Assembly (NCBI GenBank): GCA_024281075.1
Contig: JAMXLK010000071.1
Span: 1-32,289 of the forward strand
Source: Vulcanimicrobiia bacterium
Lineage (GTDB): Bacteria > Vulcanimicrobiota > Vulcanimicrobiia > Vulcanimicrobiales > Vulcanimicrobiaceae
Direction of reading: 5' to 3'
Length of the DNA: 32,289 nucleotides
The notes beneath the pieces are model-generated. The model searched no databases and had not been told where the DNA came from. It saw nothing but the letters and a program-made list of their open reading frames with translations. Positions within the stretch are counted from its first letter, which is position 1, and each line of letters starts with the position of its first letter. The translations under genes were made by a program, and so were the position numbers. Of this stretch, positions 15,850 to 23,825 are shown piece by piece.

Positions 15850-16078
15850 GGGAACGCTCAGAAACGCGATGCCGACCAGCGTGTGAGGTGCTATCGCTCA
15901 ACCTCCAACGCTGGACTTCTCAGTCGTACTCCAGAAAGCCCTTCGACGACCGTTGCGGCGTAAGCGAAAATGAAGAATGGCCTCGTTTTCGAAGCCACCA
16001 GCAAATCTGCGCAAGGCACAGCGTGTAAGTTCTGGACTCCGGCGTCGCTCTACTCAGTCCGCCCTCAAAAATGTGCAA
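15850..16078. other. Non-coding remainder of the tRNA-Leu element
   Basis: No supported gene. The composition is AT-richer than the flanking operons. It includes the right piece of the split repeat (15899-15911) and a weak inverted repeat CGAAAA/TTTTCG (15965-15970 and 15986-15991). No integrase or recombinase fragment is visible. Confidence 0.5.
15899..15911. repeat. Right piece of the split 22-bp repeat
   Basis: CAACCTCCAACGC, identical to 15094-15106. Together with 15478-15488 it rebuilds the contiguous copy at 15085-15106, with a 2-bp CA present at both junctions. Confidence 0.5.
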
Positions 16079-16105
16079 GTCATGCTTCGACACGCTCAGC
16101 ATGAC
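16079..16105. repeat. REP-like palindrome, short form
   Basis: GTCATGCT (16079-16086) pairs perfectly with AGCATGAC (16098-16105) around the loop TCGACACGCTC, the same loop as at 26297-26307. It lies 8 bp from the tRNA-Leu 3' end. Confidence 0.7.
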
Positions 16106-16113
16106 ACGTAGCG

Positions 16114-16200
16114 TGGTGCGCAAGACTGGACTCGAACCAGCACGAGATTGCTCCCGCTAGCCCCTCAAGCTAGTGCGTCTACCAATTCCGCCACTTGCGC
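16114..16200 (-). tRNA. tRNA-Leu (anticodon GAG), CCA encoded
   Basis: 87 nt on the minus strand. The acceptor stem GCGCAAG/CTTGCGC pairs fully, followed by discriminator A and an encoded CCA (16116-16114). The anticodon stem is CTAGC/GCTAG with loop TTGAGGG, giving anticodon GAG for CUC codons. The long variable arm (GGGAGCAATCTC region) marks it as a class II tRNA, as expected for leucine, and the T-loop GTTCGAGTC is standard. A truncated copy of its 3' end lies 667 bp downstream. Confidence 0.95.
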
Positions 16201-16307
16201 ACAGAGGGCTGGACCTTTTCGGCTACGGGCGGTTCGGGACCGCTCGCCGGACGGCCCTGCCTCGGCGCCCGCGCTTGGGGCAGGGCGAGGGCTCGAAGGC
16301 CGGGCTC
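16201..16307. other. GC-rich gap between the permease operon end and tRNA-Leu
   Basis: It contains two possible stems, GCGGT/ACCGC near 16230-16243 and GCCCTGCC (16254-16261) with GGCAGGGC (16279-16286). Neither is followed by a T-run on the minus strand, so I do not call a terminator. No tRNA promoter boxes are obvious. Confidence 0.4.
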
Positions 16308-17243
16308 TTACCCCATGTTGGGGTCTAAGGCGTCGCGCAGGCCGTCGCCGATGTAGTTGATTGCCAACACCGTGATCAGGATGCACAAGCCTGGAAAGAC
16401 CGCCGCCCACCACGCGATCTCGAGATTGCTCTGCGCGTCGGACAGCATGTTGCCCCACGATGCGGTCGGGGGCTGAATACCGAGCCCAAGGAACGAGAGC
16501 GTCGACTCGACGATGATGACGTTCGCGACGTCCAGCGTCGCCTGGACCACGATCGGTGCGACCGCGTTGGGCAGCAGATGGCGAAAGATAATTCGGCCGT
16601 CGTTGTTGCCGACCGCGCGCGCGGCTTCGGCGAATTCGCGCTCACGCAAACTCAAGAACGATGCACGCACGAGTCGGGCTACGGTCGGCCACGAAAGTGC
16701 ACCGATAATCAAGACGATCACGCCGAAGCTCAGTGCGGCCTTCGTCGAGCTTGCCGCCACGATCGCAGTCAGCACCAGGAGCAACGGCAGCAGTGGGATG
16801 GAAAGAAAGACGTCGGTAACGCGCATGAGCGCGTAGTCGACCCAGCCGCCGTAATAGCCCGCAAGTGCACCGAGAACCGTTCCGATCAATACCTCCATGA
16901 TGACGGCGAAGAGCCCGACCGCCAGCGAAATGCGCGCGCCGAAGAGCAGTCGCGAGAGCAAATCGCGACCGACGTCATCGGTTCCGAGGGGATGCCCGCC
17001 GCACAGCGCCGAGTCTTGGAAACACGGCGGCAGCGGCGTTCCCTGCCAGTGAATGTTATCGATCGCGTTCGGATCGAACGGCGCAAGCCACTTCGCAAGT
17101 GCGGCGGCGAGAACCATCAGCGCAAGCACAACCAGCCCGGCTACGGCAAGTTTATGCCGGCGCAGCCGCGTCCAAAACGTGACTTTCGAGAAATGGACTT
17201 CTTCCTCGAGGAGTGGCGTGCCGACGGGAACCGATGCTGCCAC
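16308..17243 (-). CDS. ABC transporter permease, DppC/OppC family
   Basis: 311 residues. It has the N-terminal OppC-type segment (one helix about 31-52 followed by HPLGTDDVGRDLLSRLLFGARISL), then five more helices. The EAA-type loop, EFAEAARAVGNNDGRIIFRHLLPNA, contacts the ATPase. Family knowledge: it pairs with a DppB-like permease to import peptides, nickel or glutathione-like substrates. The partner permease is 12 bp upstream, but no ATPase or binding protein is in the window. The start is GTG 17243. The substrate is unknown; if the operon is functionally coherent, a lysine-containing peptide or an amino compound would fit, but that is speculation. Confidence 0.92.
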   Translation of the reverse strand: MAASVPVGTPLLEEEVHFSKVTFWTRLRRHKLAVAGLVVLALMVLAAALAKWLAPFDPNAIDNIHWQGTPLPPCFQDSALCGGHPLGTDDVGRDLLSRLLFGARISLAVGLFAVIMEVLIGTVLGALAGYYGGWVDYALMRVTDVFLSIPLLPLLLVLTAIVAASSTKAALSFGVIVLIIGALSWPTVARLVRASFLSLREREFAEAARAVGNNDGRIIFRHLLPNAVAPIVVQATLDVANVIIVESTLSFLGLGIQPPTASWGNMLSDAQSNLEIAWWAAVFPGLCILITVLAINYIGDGLRDALDPNMG

Positions 17244-17255
17244 GACGCGATTCCC

Positions 17256-18230
17256 TTAGTCGTACTTCACGCGTGGATCGAGCCACGCGTAGACGACGTC
17301 GGCTAACAAATTCGAAAAGACGACGAGGAAAGCGATCAAAACCAAGTATCCCATCAGCAGCGCGAGATCGCTTTGGTTGAGCGCCGTTAAAAAAAGCCGT
17401 CCCATTCCGGGCCATGCGAAAATCGTCTCGGTAATGATCGCGCCGCCGATGAGACTCGGCAGCGACAGCGCGATGATCGTCACCACAGGAATCAGCGCGT
17501 TCTTGAGCCCGTGCTTGAAGAGAATAGTCCGGAATGCTAGTCCTTTGGCCGCCGCGGTTCGCATGTAGTCCGTTCCGAGCACTTCGAGTAGCGACGAACG
17601 CATGAACCGGCTGAACGTTGCCAGACCGAGCAGTGACAGTACGGTTGCCGGCAAAATCAAATGAATGAGCCGGTCGCCCAAGTCGAACGTGTCGCTGCTC
17701 GAAATGCCCGCCGATGGCAGTTGGATCATGTAGCCGCCGGGTAGCGGAATGCCGTGTACCGCAAACGCGAGCTGCATCATCAGCGCGAACCAAAAGACCG
17801 GCATCGATTGTCCGAAGAATGCGAGCGTCGTAATAAAATAATCGACGAATGAATAGCGATAGACCGCCGAAACCATGCCGGCTGCGACTCCGAGACCGAT
17901 CGAGATGACCAACGACGCGGCCATGAGCTCCAAGGTTGCCGGCAGCCGTTCGATCAGCGCCTGAAAAACCGGCTCCGAGTTGCTCGTCGAGTATCCCATG
18001 TCGCCGACGAGAATGTGGCCGAGCCACTTGAAATACTGAATCGGCACCGGCTGATCCATGCCGAGATTATGCTTGAGCCGCGCGATGTCGGCGGCGGTGA
18101 TATGCGGGTTTTGGAGGTAGGGCGCGAGCGGGCCACCCGGCATGTTATACAGGATGGCGTAGAGGATCACCGAGATAGCCAGAAGCAGCGGAATCGCTTG
18201 AAGCGTCCGGCGTACGACGTAAGTGAACAA
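17256..18230 (-). CDS. ABC transporter permease, DppB/OppB family
   Basis: 324 residues. The N-terminus MFTYVVRRTLQAIPLLLAISVILYAIL is the standard DppB first helix, followed by the HNLGMDQPVPIQYFKWL soluble segment. The EAA loop is DYMRTAAAKGLAFRTILFKHGLKNALIPV, and the final TIFAWPGMGRL block is also typical. It forms the transmembrane channel with the downstream DppC-like subunit. The frame starts at TTG 18230, 21 bp after the kce stop, without a strong ribosome site. It is probably cotranscribed with kce. Confidence 0.93.
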   Translation of the reverse strand: MFTYVVRRTLQAIPLLLAISVILYAILYNMPGGPLAPYLQNPHITAADIARLKHNLGMDQPVPIQYFKWLGHILVGDMGYSTSNSEPVFQALIERLPATLELMAASLVISIGLGVAAGMVSAVYRYSFVDYFITTLAFFGQSMPVFWFALMMQLAFAVHGIPLPGGYMIQLPSAGISSSDTFDLGDRLIHLILPATVLSLLGLATFSRFMRSSLLEVLGTDYMRTAAAKGLAFRTILFKHGLKNALIPVVTIIALSLPSLIGGAIITETIFAWPGMGRLFLTALNQSDLALLMGYLVLIAFLVVFSNLLADVVYAWLDPRVKYD

Positions 18231-18251
18231 TGTGGGCGCCGTTATTGGACG

Positions 18252-19088
18252 TTAAACGGCCGCTCTCCCCGCGGTCGGCAATGCCAGACCGAGAATCTTT
18301 CGCGCTTGGTCGGGTGTGGCGACCGTGCGGGCCGCCTCGCCCGCAATGCGCGCAACCCGCGCCACGAGTTCTTCGTTCCGCGCCAACCGGCCGCGGCTGT
18401 AGTGCAGATTGTCCTCCAAACCGACGCGTACGTGGCCGCCCATCGCTATCGCCGTCATCGCCATCGGCAGCTGCTGCCGCCCGATTCCAGCGACGGACCA
18501 GGTGCAGCCCTCGGGGAGGGCGTCCACGAGGTCGGCCAAGTTCGAAACCGTTGCCTCTAAGCCGCCCGGAACCCCGAGCACCAAGTCGACGTGTTGGGGA
18601 AAGCTCAGCAGCCGCTCGCGCGCGAGCTTGCGCGCGTTGGCGATGTGGCCCTTGTCGAAAATTTCGAGCTCCGGACGAACGCCGAACGCGTTCATCTTCT
18701 TCAGCAACGCGCGCATGATCGGAAAGCTGTTCTCGAAGATCTCGTCGCCGAAGTTGACGCTGCCGCAGGTCAGCGTCGCCATCTCGGGACGCAGCTCCAA
18801 CACGCCCCCGCGTTCTTCGGGCGTCATACCGATCGCGCCACCGGTTGAAAACTGAACGATCAAATCGCTGTTTGCGCGAATCGCTTCGTACGCTTCGCGA
18901 AAACGCTCGACGCTGTGCGTATTCGTGCCGTCGTCGTTGCGGCAATGCACGTGAATGATCGACGCACCCGCTTCGCGAATCGCCCGAGCCGTTTCGCCAA
19001 GCAGTTGCGGCGTGTACGGCAGATACGGCGTCTGATCCGGCCGCACTTCGGCGCCGACCGGCGCGCAGGTAATAATGAGGGGATTCAT
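18252..19088 (-). CDS. kce: 3-keto-5-aminohexanoate cleavage enzyme family (BKACE)
   Basis: 278 residues, the full length of the family. Zinc-binding His residues are visible in SIIHVHCRNDDG (H46, H48). A TGGAIGMTPEERGG segment, GSVNFGDEIFEN and the late VRVGLEDNL block (conserved Glu) follow. Family knowledge: Kce condenses acetyl-CoA with 3-keto-5-aminohexanoate to give 3-aminobutyryl-CoA and acetoacetate in lysine fermentation; other BKACE members use different beta-keto acids, so substrate assignment rests on context. Here the ATG overlaps the kamC stop by 4 bp (ATGA), and the kamBC neighbours favour the lysine route. Confidence 0.85.
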   Translation of the reverse strand: MNPLIITCAPVGAEVRPDQTPYLPYTPQLLGETARAIREAGASIIHVHCRNDDGTNTHSVERFREAYEAIRANSDLIVQFSTGGAIGMTPEERGGVLELRPEMATLTCGSVNFGDEIFENSFPIMRALLKKMNAFGVRPELEIFDKGHIANARKLARERLLSFPQHVDLVLGVPGGLEATVSNLADLVDALPEGCTWSVAGIGRQQLPMAMTAIAMGGHVRVGLEDNLHYSRGRLARNEELVARVARIAGEAARTVATPDQARKILGLALPTAGRAAV

Positions 19089-20689
19089 GGCGCTAACGAG
19101 TGATACGCGGCAGCCACGAAAGCCTCATCCATGCCCAGCAGTGCCGTCAGCGCAATGGCGTCGGCGCGCGGCTCTTCGTCGCCGCGAACCTCCGCAATCG
19201 TGTAGTCCATGGCGCCGGCAAGCGCCGAGAGCGCGTCGGCGACGTCCGGCCTCGACGGCTGCGCCGGGATATCGCGCAGACCGCGTACCGCGAAATGGCG
19301 GACGGCGGCCGCCTCCGGGATTCCGGCCAAGTGGGTTGCGGCCATGCCGCAAGCGCCGCGTTCGCGCAGGCGCGCCAAAAGCGCGACCAAGAGCGCTCTG
19401 CCTTCGTGCGGCGTCGTCGTTCGCGCAAACTCGTCGGCGAGAATCAAAAGCCGCGGCGCCTTGCGCGCGAGAATCGCTTTGAGGTCCAAGACTTCCCGCG
19501 CGAACGATGAAAGCAGTCCCCCGGCCTGCGCCTCGCGCCCCAATCCAAGCCAGGCGATCTGATCGAATAACGACGTACGCGCGCTCGCAGCCGGCACCGG
19601 CAGACCAAAGGCCGCGCAGAGGGCGACGAATCCGCAGGTTTGCAGGCATACGCTTTTACCGCCCATGTTCGGCCCGGTGAGCACCGCCGTATCGTAAAGC
19701 TCCAGATCGAGCGGGACGAAACGCCGTCCGGCGGCCTCGAGGTCCGCCTCCAGCGGAAGGAAGCGCGCGCGGCTGAACGCCAGCGACCGCTCGGTGTCGA
19801 TCGTCGCGGGCACGCAACGGTAGCGTTGCGCGAAACGCGCCGCGGCAAGCGTCACGTCGAGGCTACCGATCGCAGCAGCCGCGTCGTCGAGCGCGGCGGC
19901 GCGTTCGCGTACGATCTCGCCGAGTCGCGCGCGCACGCGTTCTTCGGCCTCGCCGGCGAGCGCTGCGGCCGCGTCGCGCCGCTCCAGCGCCGCAAGCGAA
20001 GCTTCGCCGTATTCCAGCGCGCAAAGGCGGTAGGTCGGCGATTCCCGCAGCACGCGAATACCAGCCGGCAACGCGCCCGCGACGTCGTCGCGCATGACGA
20101 CGAACTCGTCGCCGGTGATTTCGTCACGCCGCAGCTCGTGCGCGGCGCGCTGGCGTTCGCGGCCGCGTGCCGAATCGAGTTCGGCTCGCGCGCGTTCTAA
20201 ACGCTCGCGCGCGCGCTTCAGCTCGCCGTCGAATGCGTCAGCGAGATAGAATCCCAGCTGGTTGCGGCTGCCCGGAGCGAGCGCGGCCGCCACCGCGTGC
20301 ACGCCCTCGTTCGCAAGCGGCTCGCGGTGCGTCCACGGTGCCAGCAAACTCTCGACGCGCTCGACCGTCGTGCAGAAACGCTGCAACTCGAGAAACTCCG
20401 GGTCGTCGAGCAGATCGCCCATCGAGGCGCGCGCAACCGCGCCCGCGGCATCGGGCAGCTGCGATAGGGCCGCACGGATGGCGTCGAGCCGCTCGGCATT
20501 GAGCGCGGCCGCAGCGACCGCGATTTGCTGCGCACGCTCGCGCGCCGCCGCTTCTTCACCGGCGTGAAACGGAAGCAATTGGGAAAACGCGCGTTCGCCG
20601 TACGGAGAGACGGGAGCGACGGCTTTGTCAAGCCACTCGAATCCGATCACCAGCGCAGTGGCGGCGTCGAGCAGATCTCCGGTCTTCAT
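19085..20689 (-). CDS. kamC: MutS-like ATPase, probable lysine 5,6-aminomutase reactivase KamC
   Basis: 534 residues from ATG 20689. The C-terminal part is a MutS/ABC-type ATPase: Walker A TGPNMGGKS (338-346), a signature-like LLSSFAREVLDL region (392-403), Walker B RLLILADE (413-420) and the His switch ATHL (451-454). The middle has a helical lever-like region. There is no mismatch-recognition domain, so it is not a repair MutS. A MutS-like ATPase adjacent to a P-loop partner and kce matches KamC, the ATPase of the reactivase for the B12-dependent aminomutase KamDE. The open frame reaches 20902, but I chose ATG 20689 because it overlaps the kamB stop by 4 bp and the upstream translation is Arg-rich nonsense. 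Confidence 0.75.
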   Translation of the reverse strand: MKTGDLLDAATALVIGFEWLDKAVAPVSPYGERAFSQLLPFHAGEEAAARERAQQIAVAAAALNAERLDAIRAALSQLPDAAGAVARASMGDLLDDPEFLELQRFCTTVERVESLLAPWTHREPLANEGVHAVAAALAPGSRNQLGFYLADAFDGELKRARERLERARAELDSARGRERQRAAHELRRDEITGDEFVVMRDDVAGALPAGIRVLRESPTYRLCALEYGEASLAALERRDAAAALAGEAEERVRARLGEIVRERAAALDDAAAAIGSLDVTLAAARFAQRYRCVPATIDTERSLAFSRARFLPLEADLEAAGRRFVPLDLELYDTAVLTGPNMGGKSVCLQTCGFVALCAAFGLPVPAASARTSLFDQIAWLGLGREAQAGGLLSSFAREVLDLKAILARKAPRLLILADEFARTTTPHEGRALLVALLARLRERGACGMAATHLAGIPEAAAVRHFAVRGLRDIPAQPSRPDVADALSALAGAMDYTIAEVRGDEEPRADAIALTALLGMDEAFVAAAYHSLAP

Positions 20690-21552
20690 GCAGCTCGGGT
20701 GCTCGCGTAAACGTCGAACGTCGGTAGGCCCGTTGCGTCCGCGACGGCTCGAGCGAATGCGCGCGGCTCGAAGCTGCGGTCGGGCGCCATCGAGGCAATC
20801 GTTGCTGCGATGACGCGCAGCGGACGGCGGCAGCGCACGCGCAGCTGCGCGAGGGCGCGCGAAGCGGCTTTGCCGGAGAGCGCAATTTGCGTCGGGTCGC
20901 AAACGACGATCTGGCGGCTCTCGCGCGCAGCAATCAAGGCGGCGGCCGACGAGGCGGTGAGCGCACCGTCGAACTGGATTGACGGCTCGCGCGGATCAAA
21001 CGGTGCGACGCTCAGACGCGCGACGAGCGAGGTAACTTCGTCCACCGCTTCGGACATCGTCTTTGCCGCGGCGGCGCCGCAGGCAACCACGATCGCGCCG
21101 TCGGCGCCCGCGAGTGCGGCAACGCGGTCAACCGCGCCGTCGATGATCGCCAACTCGCTCAATTCGCCTAAATCGTCAACGACTTTGCGAACGCCCGATG
21201 CGGTCGGCGGTCCGGCCAGCTCGTACTGCCCGGCGGCGACTACGCGCGCGTAGAGCAGCGTGCTGCCCGCAGTTCGCAACGGCGAAAGCCGCACGATCTC
21301 GGCCGCCGGCGTTCGCGGCAATGCGTCGCGCGCGGTCACGAAAACCGTTCGCGGCTTCAGCCAAAGCCGCGGCTTTCGACTCGACGCGATGCCGCAGGAC
21401 GCCAAGCCGATCGATGTATCGGCGTCGTACGCGGCGTCGTAGATCGCGCGCAGCGCCGTCGTTTTGCCGACGTCTCGTCCGATGCCGACGACGAAGATCG
21501 AGCGTGCGTTTGCCCCACGGGCCAGCTCGAGCAATGCCGATCCTACGCGCAT
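20686..21552 (-). CDS. kamB: P-loop protein, probable lysine 5,6-aminomutase reactivase subunit KamB
   Basis: 288 residues from ATG 21552, preceded by GAGG at a suitable distance. The N-terminus has a SIMIBI-like P-loop, FVVGIGRDVGKTT (20-32), resembling the dethiobiotin-synthetase type rather than the classical GxxxxGKT. A later stretch, ELAIIDGAVDRVAALAGADGAIVVACGA, looks like the Walker B/switch part of the fold. I assign KamB from position (directly before the MutS-like ATPase with ATGA overlap, and before kce) plus the P-loop; sequence alone would only say P-loop NTPase. The open frame to 22284 upstream is not coding here because it lies over mntP. Confidence 0.65.
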   Translation of the reverse strand: MRVGSALLELARGANARSIFVVGIGRDVGKTTALRAIYDAAYDADTSIGLASCGIASSRKPRLWLKPRTVFVTARDALPRTPAAEIVRLSPLRTAGSTLLYARVVAAGQYELAGPPTASGVRKVVDDLGELSELAIIDGAVDRVAALAGADGAIVVACGAAAAKTMSEAVDEVTSLVARLSVAPFDPREPSIQFDGALTASSAAALIAARESRQIVVCDPTQIALSGKAASRALAQLRVRCRRPLRVIAATIASMAPDRSFEPRAFARAVADATGLPTFDVYASTRAA

Positions 21553-21566
21553 GCAGCCTCGTTCAT

Positions 21567-22133
21567 TCAGCCAATCCGCAGTGCCTTGAGCACCCCAAAG
21601 AGCACGCCGGTGAGTGCGAGCAAGATGCCGCCGTAGAATGCGGCGTTCTGTTCCGACCATCGTCCGAGCATTTGGCCGACCGTGAGGCCTAACGTCGTCG
21701 CTCCGAGCGAAACGCACGCGATGACGATGAGCGAGACCGGCATCGGAACGCCGATGTAGAGAATCGAGAATCCGACTCCCAATGAGTCGAGGCTGACGGA
21801 AAGCGAAGCCAGGATGAGCCCTCGCCCGCTGGCGAGATTGAGACGCGAGGTTTCGGAGAACTCGCTCCGGCTCTCTTTGACCATGTAGAGTCCGACGCCG
21901 ACCAGAGCGGCAAAACCGATATATCCGGCGTAATCGCCGATCAAATGCCCAGCAGCCGCACCGAGGCCCGCACCCAAGCAGATCATCGTGACTTCCGCCG
22001 CCGCGAATGCCAGTCCGATCCGCAGTTTTCGATAGCCGGGAATCGGACGCACTCCGACGCCGACGCTCACTGCAAAGACGTCGAGCGACAGCGCGAGCGC
22101 GATGATGAATACCTTGAGGATCACGGGCCCCAT
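21567..22133 (-). CDS. mntP: MntP-type manganese efflux pump
   Basis: 188 residues from ATG 22133, the standard MntP length; a longer frame to 22214 adds a non-conserved basic stretch. Six hydrophobic segments form two DUF204-like repeats. The paired acidic motifs are ALSLDVFAVSVGVG in the first half and SLSVSLDSLGVGFSI in the second, with both Asp residues in place. Family knowledge: it exports Mn(II) across the inner membrane and is often controlled by a manganese riboswitch or MntR; no such element is visible in the 38-bp divergent gap. It precedes kamB by 14 bp in the same direction. Confidence 0.9.
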   Translation of the reverse strand: MGPVILKVFIIALALSLDVFAVSVGVGVRPIPGYRKLRIGLAFAAAEVTMICLGAGLGAAAGHLIGDYAGYIGFAALVGVGLYMVKESRSEFSETSRLNLASGRGLILASLSVSLDSLGVGFSILYIGVPMPVSLIVIACVSLGATTLGLTVGQMLGRWSEQNAAFYGGILLALTGVLFGVLKALRIG

Positions 22134-22171
22134 CGGCACGCTCTGCGCGATGGCCTGGTGAAGGCTCCTGC

Positions 22172-22945
22172 ATGACGCGCCCCTGGCCCGGACCACTTTT
22201 TGCCGTTGCCGCACTGCTGCTCATCGCGACGCTCACGACGCCGGTAGCCGCGGTGCTCGTCGCAATGCGACCCGACGAGGCCATCGGAACGCTTGCGAGC
22301 AGCGGCGCTGCGGCGCTGCGGGTTTCGCTGATCGCTTCGGCGGGTGCAACGCTCGTCGCGACGCTTTTGGGCGTGCCGGCCGGATATTGGCTCGCGCAAC
22401 TGCCGCTCCGGCTGCGCGCGGCGGCTATTTTTTTGCTGGCTCTGCCGCTTGCATTTCCCCCCGTTGCGTCCGGACTTATCTTAATCTATGTACTCGGCAC
22501 GAATTCGCCGTTGGGAGGCTGGCTCGCGCTGCACGGCTTGACGGTTCCCGACTCGCTGCTGGGCGTCGCCGTGGCGGAGTTCTTCGTCTCCGGCTCGTTC
22601 GTGGCGATTGCGGCAACGGCGGCGTTCGGAATGCTCGATCCGATCTACACCGATACAGCGCGCACGCTGGGAGCGAGCGAATGGCGCATCTTTGCGCGTG
22701 TCGCCCTGCCGGCGGCTGCCGCAAGCATCGGTGCAGGCATCGCATTCGCGTGGCTGCGCGCCATCGGCGAATATGGGGCGACGAGCATCCTCGCCTTTCA
22801 CCCGACGTCGCTTCCCGTCGCCCTCTACGTTGCGCTCTCCGCGTCGGGCGTGCGGGAAGCGCTCGCTCTGTGCTACGGTTTCATCATCCTCGCCGGAATC
22901 GTACTCGCTGCTGCCTGGATTCTGCGGCGAGGCGTCGTACAGTAG
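22172..22945 (+). CDS. ABC transporter permease, ModB/CysT-like
   Basis: 257 residues with about six transmembrane helices. The EAA loop is DTARTLGASEWRIFARVALPAAAASIGAG, followed by WLRAIGEYGATSIL, a pattern seen in molybdate, tungstate and sulfate permeases. GAAGG lies a good distance before ATG 22172. There is no binding protein or ATPase nearby, so the substrate is open. It is divergent from mntP (38-bp gap) and followed by proline dehydrogenase after 4 bp. Confidence 0.85.
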   Translation: MTRPWPGPLFAVAALLLIATLTTPVAAVLVAMRPDEAIGTLASSGAAALRVSLIASAGATLVATLLGVPAGYWLAQLPLRLRAAAIFLLALPLAFPPVASGLILIYVLGTNSPLGGWLALHGLTVPDSLLGVAVAEFFVSGSFVAIAATAAFGMLDPIYTDTARTLGASEWRIFARVALPAAAASIGAGIAFAWLRAIGEYGATSILAFHPTSLPVALYVALSASGVREALALCYGFIILAGIVLAAAWILRRGVVQ

Positions 22946-22949
22946 AGCG

Positions 22950-23816
22950 GTGCAGAGCGCCGTGCAGAAAAATTTTTACTTCCTCGCTCGGCGTTTCGTC
23001 GCCGGAGAGGACGTCGGTTCGGCGATTGCGGCGGTGCGTGCCCTCAATGAGGCGGGAATGTCTGCCACACTGGACTTCCTCGGCGAAGACGTGCTCGAGC
23101 GGGAAGCGGCGCTGCGCCAGCGCGACGTGTATCTCGAGATGCTCGATGCCATCGCGGCAAGCGGCGTCAACTCCAACGTTTCCGTAAAGCTAACCGCAAT
23201 GGGCCTGCTCGTCGACGAACGATTCGCGGTGGAAAATCTGACCGCCGTCGTGGAGCGCGCAGCCCGCAATCCCGATCCGTTCGTCCGTATCGACATGGAA
23301 GGTTCCGCGGTGCTCGAGGCGACGCTGCGCGTTTTTCGGGCGATTTACGCCGGGCATAAGAACGTCGGGCCGGTGCTGCAAGCGTATTTGCGACGAACGG
23401 CCGGCGACGTTGCGGACGCCGTCGCACTCGGCGCGCGAGTTCGCCTCTGCAAAGGCGCGTACAACGAGCCGCCGCAGATCGCATTCGAAACCATGCCGCA
23501 GATCCGCGCGAACTATTTGCGGCTTGCGCAGGAATTGCTCGAACGCGGCAATTATCCCGGCATCGCGACCCACGATCGCCGGCTCATCGCCGCAGTGAAA
23601 GAGTTCGTATCACAACGCAACATCGGCACCGACCGTTTTGAGTTTCAAATGCTTTACGGCTGCCGGCCGCGCGTCCAGCGCGAAATCGTCGCGCAAGGAT
23701 ACCGGCTGCGCGTCTACGTGCCGTTCGGAACGCATTGGGCCGGTTATTTCTATCGTCGCGTTTTGGAACGGCGAGAGAATTTGTTTTTCGCGCTCTCGTC
23801 GATCTTCTCGTCCTGA
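22950..23816 (+). CDS. Proline dehydrogenase (FAD-dependent, monofunctional)
   Basis: 288 residues from GTG 22950. The start LARRFVAGEDVGSAIAAVRALNEAGMSATLDFLGEDV, FVRIDMEGS, VRLCKGAYNEP, the ATHDRRLI block and C-terminal FYRRVLERRENLFF are the characteristic PRODH barrel motifs, including the final Arg-x6-Glu region that binds proline. It oxidises proline to pyrroline-5-carboxylate, passing electrons to quinone at the membrane. No P5C dehydrogenase is in the window. The frame extends upstream through the permease gene, but the conserved part begins just after GTG 22950. An alternative GTG is at 22962. It is probably cotranscribed with dtd (9-bp gap). Confidence 0.92.
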   Translation: MQSAVQKNFYFLARRFVAGEDVGSAIAAVRALNEAGMSATLDFLGEDVLEREAALRQRDVYLEMLDAIAASGVNSNVSVKLTAMGLLVDERFAVENLTAVVERAARNPDPFVRIDMEGSAVLEATLRVFRAIYAGHKNVGPVLQAYLRRTAGDVADAVALGARVRLCKGAYNEPPQIAFETMPQIRANYLRLAQELLERGNYPGIATHDRRLIAAVKEFVSQRNIGTDRFEFQMLYGCRPRVQREIVAQGYRLRVYVPFGTHWAGYFYRRVLERRENLFFALSSIFSS

Positions 23817-23825
23817 GCGCAAAGA

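Noticed and set aside
15920-16123. 67-residue minus-strand frame ending near tRNA-Leu
   Set aside because: It crosses the REP-like palindrome and reaches into the tRNA 3' end, with no coding features.
16229-16286. Terminator for the permease operon
   Set aside because: Two stems are possible, but no T-run follows on the minus strand.
17152-18027. 291-residue minus-strand frame overlapping the DppB gene
   Set aside because: It overlaps the clearly conserved permease frame and has no recognisable motif.
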